DNA from: Planctomycetota bacterium
GTDB lineage: Bacteria > Planctomycetota > JACOTG01 > JAJDCM01
Length of the DNA stretch: 64,000 nucleotides
Direction: 5' to 3'
Assembly (NCBI GenBank): GCA_029260825.1
Contig: JAJDCM010000015.1
Location: 1-64,000 of the forward strand
This document shows, one piece after another, positions 60,201-64,000 of the stretch (within the stretch, counting starts at the first letter, position 1; every line of letters begins with the position of its first letter). Both the position numbers and the translations under genes were made by a program. A model generated the notes under the pieces. It did not search any database, was not told the origin of the DNA, and worked only from the letters and a program-made list of their open reading frames with translations.

Positions 60201-63119
60201 TTCGATTTCCCGGCTGTCCAGGTTTTCCGCCCAGAGCATCGGGTCGATCCGGGTCTCTGCGTTGATCTCATCCAGGTCGGCAAAGATCTGGTCCTTGCAC
60301 TGGATCAGCATCTGGGCTGCAGTCTCCTGGACCCGCCTCTTGTGCTGCTCGACCGAGTCCTGAAGAGAGGTCAGCAGGGTCCGGGTCTTTTGAGAAGCTT
60401 CGAATTCCAGCCGGGTTCGAGTGAGGCCGTTGAGGACGAAGAAGAGAACACCCAGGGGAAGGATCGACACAAGGATGAAGGCCATCACGAGTTTCAGACG
60501 CAGGCGACGGGCTCGATCAAGAAGGTCGGTAAGAGCGATCAGGCCAAGGGGAAGGATGAGAGCAAGAAGGCACAATCGAACGATGTTCCATCCCGGTTTA
60601 GACGACTCCACCGGCGGCTGAGTCTGTTCGACGGTAAGGATGAGCTCCGGACGCTGCTGGGGGTAAATGGGAAGAACTGCGCGAAGAGTAGGAGCGGCCC
60701 CGTCCTCATCTTCCCGAAATCGACTTTCCGGAGCAGAAGATAGGGAAGCGAGAAGGGAGGGATCCTTGTTGATCTCCAGGGAGAGGTCCGAGAGACTCGC
60801 TTTCGTTTCCGGGGAAAGAGAGAAGCTGCCGTTACCCTGAGGAATCATGTGGGATAAGGATTGATATCGGTCCTCGTCTTTTTCCCGTTCCATGCCAAGG
60901 ACAACCGCAGCGAGCTGAATCGCGCAACCAGCATCGTTATCCAGGACGCTCAGAGTCTCGAGGTTCCGCATTTTTCCAAGAGGTAGAGTCAGGATGAGGA
61001 ATCGTACGCCGGTGCGGGGAACGACCCACGCCAGGTCGACGGCCTCGGACTTCAGGCTTTGATCGAGGCCCACAAGGAGCTGGTCATCGACGTTTTCACG
61101 ATAGACGAGAGGCACCTCCAGGCGTTCTCCCTCTTGATCGGTGATGAGGAAGGACCCGACTTCGGCGCCGGTTCGCGGAAGCTCATTGTCTCTGCGGTCG
61201 CTGGTGTACACAAACCACATGGTTTCCGCAGGTTGGTCGATGGCGAACTCGAGGGGCCCGGAGGGAGTCGTTCGGGGAAGCGAACCGGGATTCGTCGTCC
61301 ACGCGTGCAAGGCGACAGGGACACCGGTCAGAGTGGGGCGTGAAAGGACGACGGGGATGGGGGCCTCGGAATCTGCCGGCAATGCGGTCACCGCAGTGAG
61401 CGAGAACGGGATCGTGGCTGAAGCGTGGCGATAGGTCAATCGATGAATGGGGACGTTTCGCTTCTCCTCCGGGATGGGGATAAGAAGCTGATCCCAATGT
61501 TCGTAGATGGGATCGTCCAAAGTGGGAAGGATCTGGCGGCTTGCGGCTACCTGAACCTGCGGAGACCAGTTTGATCCAAGGTGGCGTGGGTCTCTGGAGA
61601 TTCCCCAGTCCGCGTTGTGCCCGAGCTCGATGGGGATCTGGTCAGGAGCCCCTCTTGCGTAGTGAATCTCGAAGTGTCCGACAACCCGACCGGATCGGTT
61701 CATCCGTTCTTGAGGGCCTGGTCCCGGACTTGTCATCCCGGGGTGAACGGGAATCGTGTAGATGAGCGCGAGCTCTTCGATTCCCGGATCCAGCCCGAGA
61801 TGAAATACCCTTTTCTCACCCGGTTGATTGAACTCTGCTTCCGAATTGCGCCGGTCGTAGTAGGGAATCCCCTGGTGAGTTTGAGAGAGACTCGGTTCAT
61901 CTTTCTCTTGCAAAGCGACGGTTTGATAGCGATGGACCGGAGCAAGTTGAACCGGCTCCCCGAGAAGGAGCTGGGTCAGGTCTTCACTGTTCCTGGAGGA
62001 ATCCGGATTGATGAGCTGTTCGCTGCGGACCTCCAGGAGAACTTCTTCCAGAGTGTCGAGGCGCTTTGAGAACATCAACCTTGCCTGGAGCTTCTGGCGA
62101 TGAGTCAGGAGCGCCGGGATGAGCCCCGAAAGAAGGAGAAGCGCACCGAGGCTTGAGAGCGCGATGATTCGAGTGCGGGAGGAGAGACGGGCCAGGCGAG
62201 GAGCCAGGCGACTGACCGCCAGGCCAAGCACCATGAGGGCTGCAATGAGGCCAAGAGTAAGGGCGAGATCTTTTTCTTCGTCCCAGCTGCGGGTGACCGT
62301 CTGAGGAGGAGTGTTGTGCGGGTCTCGAAAGCGGACTCGACCAAAATTCGCCGGGCTCTGAACCGGAGGTTCCCGTCCGGACCACATGATGTAAGCGTGC
62401 TCGTTGTCCCCATCCTGCTCCCCATCGATGTCGTTGATGGCGAGATTGAGACCGATTTCCGTTCCGGGCGTCGTTTCGAGGTGCTTGAAATGGACCAGGG
62501 GGATCTTGGCCTCGAACTGATAGCCACCCTCCATGGTCGTCCATGCCACCTTGACCCCTTCGAAGCGACTCGACGACTGTTCGATGATTCCTCCCTGCTG
62601 CCAGATGCCCCAGGGTCTCCTGGGATTGAGAGGCATGAGGAAGATCTGGTAGTCGTCGTCCGAAAAAAGTGATGGGGGATCTGACCCTTCCGGTTCATCG
62701 ATTCTCGTGTCGAGGAAGAACTCGATGGAATCTCCCTGCCACCACATGGGAGGATTTTCGTTGGTGAGGGAGTCGTCCCGGATAAGGCCGACAATGAAGA
62801 GGTTGTCATCGTCATAGGCGAGGATGAAGCGTGCTGACAGGTCTCCCGGACCGGACCAGCGAGCCTCTCGTCCCGGAAGAAGTTGATCTTGCCGGGAGAG
62901 GGTAAGAATCCGATCGGCGGGAAGTTCGCGCAATGCCCATTCCCGGGTGTCTCCATCGATCTCGACCGGAAGATGAGGAGCGACCCGTTCGACGATCGCG
63001 ATCTCCCGCTCCTGACTCAACACGGGAGGAGAGAGGAGGACGATGATCAGAAAGACGAGCGTTCTATGAAAAAGCCGATCCATATCCTTGAGGATAGGGA
63101 TCGGCCTTCGTTGAATCAT
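57219..63119 (-). CDS. Transmembrane sigma-54 activator with exported CBM9-like sensor, HAMP, GAF, degenerate GGDEF and winged-helix
   Basis: 1966 residues. Domains in order: signal peptide or anchor (about 15-34); CBM9-like sugar-binding domain (about 45-265; [43 protein letters not shown]); two helices (285-303, 318-338); a large exported region (340-843); two helices (845-863, 876-898); a second exported sensor (900-1178); helix (1181-1199); HAMP (1200-1255); GAF (about 1262-1422); a GGDEF-like domain with GKGELE in place of GGDEF (1427-1578); sigma-54 AAA+ domain (1607-1830) with [14 protein letters not shown] (1684-1689), [11 protein letters not shown] and [11 protein letters not shown]; winged helix (about 1888-1955) with [18 protein letters not shown]. 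It should sense an extracellular ligand and drive sigma-54 transcription directly. Start uncertain (63119 or 63083). Target genes unknown; neighbours are candidates. Confidence 0.88.
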   Translation of the reverse strand: MIQRRPIPILKDMDRLFHRTLVFLIIVLLSPPVLSQEREIAIVERVAPHLPVEIDGDTREWALRELPADRILTLSRQDQLLPGREARWSGPGDLSARFILAYDDDNLFIVGLIRDDSLTNENPPMWWQGDSIEFFLDTRIDEPEGSDPPSLFSDDDYQIFLMPLNPRRPWGIWQQGGIIEQSSSRFEGVKVAWTTMEGGYQFEAKIPLVHFKHLETTPGTEIGLNLAINDIDGEQDGDNEHAYIMWSGREPPVQSPANFGRVRFRDPHNTPPQTVTRSWDEEKDLALTLGLIAALMVLGLAVSRLAPRLARLSSRTRIIALSSLGALLLLSGLIPALLTHRQKLQARLMFSKRLDTLEEVLLEVRSEQLINPDSSRNSEDLTQLLLGEPVQLAPVHRYQTVALQEKDEPSLSQTHQGIPYYDRRNSEAEFNQPGEKRVFHLGLDPGIEELALIYTIPVHPGMTSPGPGPQERMNRSGRVVGHFEIHYARGAPDQIPIELGHNADWGISRDPRHLGSNWSPQVQVAASRQILPTLDDPIYEHWDQLLIPIPEEKRNVPIHRLTYRHASATIPFSLTAVTALPADSEAPIPVVLSRPTLTGVPVALHAWTTNPGSLPRTTPSGPLEFAIDQPAETMWFVYTSDRRDNELPRTGAEVGSFLITDQEGERLEVPLVYRENVDDQLLVGLDQSLKSEAVDLAWVVPRTGVRFLILTLPLGKMRNLETLSVLDNDAGCAIQLAAVVLGMEREKDEDRYQSLSHMIPQGNGSFSLSPETKASLSDLSLEINKDPSLLASLSSAPESRFREDEDGAAPTLRAVLPIYPQQRPELILTVEQTQPPVESSKPGWNIVRLCLLALILPLGLIALTDLLDRARRLRLKLVMAFILVSILPLGVLFFVLNGLTRTRLEFEASQKTRTLLTSLQDSVEQHKRRVQETAAQMLIQCKDQIFADLDEINAETRIDPMLWAENLDSREIEEFLRRQREQYFPNQSRAYVVLTHIAQEEGRGTLADPTRAYRETTFTSPPPKEGFSAFGHASVSPGGLHFDAGDLLFIGSQTNRTPGGTSWQELRLVCPLDLGLLRDMASAPSREAEVFFYSRRGVPILETLKDPKAGFAKEGIQRTRDTISDILVTGRPHRSQRTMNGTSHEVHFDLLRDSSGVILAALGVAVPRTDFLSFGNLLERSFWTIGSVIFLLVIVTGSVFTERITIPVEKLELATEEVRRGNLGFEVETPRSDEMGNLGRAFNTMTQQLRTRIAELQELSRGSRELSTSLERSQILLVAGRIFRELANPDGLIFVVVDEDHYHYRILGGFQDGRILHARSFDRTPGLLADGLEAGEPRVVGDVPLFVAGRTPALSDAEAELIRDCQRLVLLPFSSATSLSGLILLLYRKRDGAEENEFPPNLELLSTLSTHVASALENSHLYQHAIQDAETGFYVETYFRSRLNAEIDRCQGSDRVLSLVVLQLPDIRNLAQELGPSSSARFLRELGGAVRRHLRHMYLVGRPGKGELEILMPETSLEEAKRIATLLTDIIENRGISLGPGKPRVKTAATFGIACAPRDGSSASFIIEAATRRLEARTKGTTDPTPDQVQESTAAIEMEAQIRQMSESVCFRNHRCLEILETVTRIAPSSVTVLILGETGSGKEVIADLIHENSDRSDRPFVKINCSALPEPLLESELFGHEKGAFTGATRRKPGRFEVANGGTIFLDEIGDMSLTIQAKLLRVLQDKKIERVGGTTLLDMDVRILAATHKDLIGAIANQTFREDLYFRLNVVSLVLPPLRERKEEIPLLVHVFIQEFNEINGSSVTDLTPDALDKLHRHEWPGNVRELKNCIERAALHAGTGSILAEHITLLEQNRRREEVPPTGTSSPRQKLSGPPISAELESLGKEHDLNRRQLHTIELLRGQGSLTNSGYASQFSVSERTALRDLSDLVKKGVLSKHGKTRGTQYSLTPSVLSQVGKKRENG

Positions 63120-63163
63120 GTGTTTTCAGGAAAATCCGCTGAACTTCTCTTTTTCAGGGTGGG

Positions 63164-64000
63164 TTAGCGTCGTCCGCCGCCCCCGTCTCTTCGGCCACCA
63201 CCCCGGTCTTCTCGGGGTTGGGATTGACCGCCGCCGCCACCCCCGGCTCGTGCCGGCTCGGGCTCGCCGTCCTGGAAGACGGCCTTTCGCGAGAGCTTGA
63301 TGCGTCCCTGGGCATCGATGTTGATGCACTTGGCCTGGATCTGATCTCCCACGTTGACCACATCCGTCACAGCACTGACGTACTCATTTGAAAGCTCGGA
63401 GACATGAATCAGGCCTTCTTGACCGGGGAGGATCTCGACAAAGGCGCCAAAGTCCTTGATAGAAGTTACCCGGCCATCGTAGACCCTTCCGATCTCTGCT
63501 TCGGCGGTGAGCCCTTCGACCTGCCTTCGGCAAGCAAGCGACCGCTCTTCGTTGTCGGAGTAGATCTTCACCGTTCCGTCGTCGGAAACCACGATGGTGG
63601 ATTCGTTCTCGTCCTGGAGACGGCGAATGTTCTTTCCGCCCGGCCCGATCAAGGCGCCGATCTTGTCCGGGTTGATCTTCATGGTCTGAATGCGCGGTGC
63701 GTACTTGGAGATGTTCTCTCGAGGTCGTCTGATGGAACCTAACATCGTCCGCAAGATGTGCTTTCGCCCTTCCGCGGCCTGAGCAAGAGCAGTTTCAAGG
63801 ATCTGGAAACTGATTCCCGCTACCTTGATGTCCATCTGCAGGCCGGTGATTCCATGCTGGGTTCCGGAGACTTTGAAGTCCATGTCGCCGCAGTGGTCTT
63901 CTGTTCCCAGGATGTCGGAGAGGATGCGGATTTCATCCCCTTCTTTGATGAGACCCATGGCGATTCCGGCGACAGGGTTCTGAATCGGAACGCCCGCGTC
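63164..64000 (-). CDS. pnp: Polyribonucleotide nucleotidyltransferase, C-terminal part, with Gly/Arg-rich tail
   Basis: The 5' end lies beyond the window; the frame is open to base 64000 (reading DAGVPIQNPVAGIAMGLI, a hallmark of the second RNase PH domain). Then follow GTEDHCGDMDFKVSGTQHGI, the KH domain (KINPDKIGALIGPGGKNIRRL) and the S1 domain (GRVTSIKDFGAFVEILPGQEG). PNPase degrades RNA 3' to 5' by phosphorolysis in the degradosome. The tail is Gly/Arg-rich (ARAGGGGGGQSQPREDRGGG, then RRDGGGGRR), an RGG-like RNA-binding end not found in E. coli PNPase. The gene is 44 bases upstream of the sigma-54 activator on the same strand. Confidence 0.96.
   Translation of the reverse strand, partial: DAGVPIQNPVAGIAMGLIKEGDEIRILSDILGTEDHCGDMDFKVSGTQHGITGLQMDIKVAGISFQILETALAQAAEGRKHILRTMLGSIRRPRENISKYAPRIQTMKINPDKIGALIGPGGKNIRRLQDENESTIVVSDDGTVKIYSDNEERSLACRRQVEGLTAEAEIGRVYDGRVTSIKDFGAFVEILPGQEGLIHVSELSNEYVSAVTDVVNVGDQIQAKCINIDAQGRIKLSRKAVFQDGEPEPARAGGGGGGQSQPREDRGGGRRDGGGGRR

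Overview
The window is 64 kb of a free-living, Gram-negative-type bacterial chromosome with moderately high GC, dense coding and both strands in use. Outer-membrane features (two lipoprotein secretins, a GT9 heptosyltransferase-like enzyme), many secreted multidomain proteins and type IV/type II pseudopilins point to a diderm. The mix of FG-GAP/VCBS propellers, HYR repeats, cohesin/dockerin modules and a shared C-terminal domain ending in VTNGI is what I associate with uncultured environmental lineages of the Planctomycetota/FCB kind. I cannot fix the phylum from sequence alone. I see no phage, IS element, CRISPR array or rRNA.

Layout. 1-2.6 kb: the end of htpG and a ThrE-family exporter. 2.7-9.6 kb: three paralogous pseudopilins, each with a doubled GspG-type head, and a secreted subtilase with six HYR repeats. 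9.7-18 kb: radical SAM protein, acyl-CoA ligase, oligoendopeptidase F, a membrane-anchored protein that looks like two dead enzymes fused, and a TSP3-type secreted protein. 18.3 kb: tRNA-Gly(GCC) with a strong promoter. 18.4-25 kb: patatin phospholipase, kelch protein, a three-gene minor-pilin operon with its own promoter, and a HEAT-repeat protein. 25-28 kb: GT9 glycosyltransferase, tyrS and a tiny basic protein. 28-35.6 kb: a complete pyruvate dehydrogenase-type operon read leftward (E1alpha-2, E1beta, E2, E1alpha-1, E3, lipB) with a promoter and a 15-bp palindrome in its leader. 36-46 kb: FG-GAP/cohesin/dockerin protein, clan-A glycosidase, fumC, a VCBS protein, fbp and queF. 46-50 kb: one giant TIR / trypsin-like / SLOG / KAP-NTPase protein. 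50-57 kb: a heterodimeric ABC exporter, two secretin-like lipoproteins and a small secreted protein. 57-63 kb: a 1966-residue membrane protein running from an exported CBM9-like domain to a sigma-54 activator module. 63-64 kb: the end of pnp.

Most likely undescribed systems: (1) the 46060-50124 protein, which puts a TIR domain with its candidate NADase glutamate, a trypsin fold that has lost its triad, a SLOG nucleotide-sensor-like domain and a KAP P-loop NTPase in one chain; this looks like a self-contained defence or stress switch. (2) The 57219-63119 protein, a one-component transmembrane sigma-54 activator. (3) Pseudopilins with tandem heads and a leaderless pilin-like protein, near secretin genes without the usual T2SS core. 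(4) A pyruvate dehydrogenase E1alpha with long Arg/Ser/Pro-rich tails on both ends. All functional readings rest on motifs read by eye; no database search was run.
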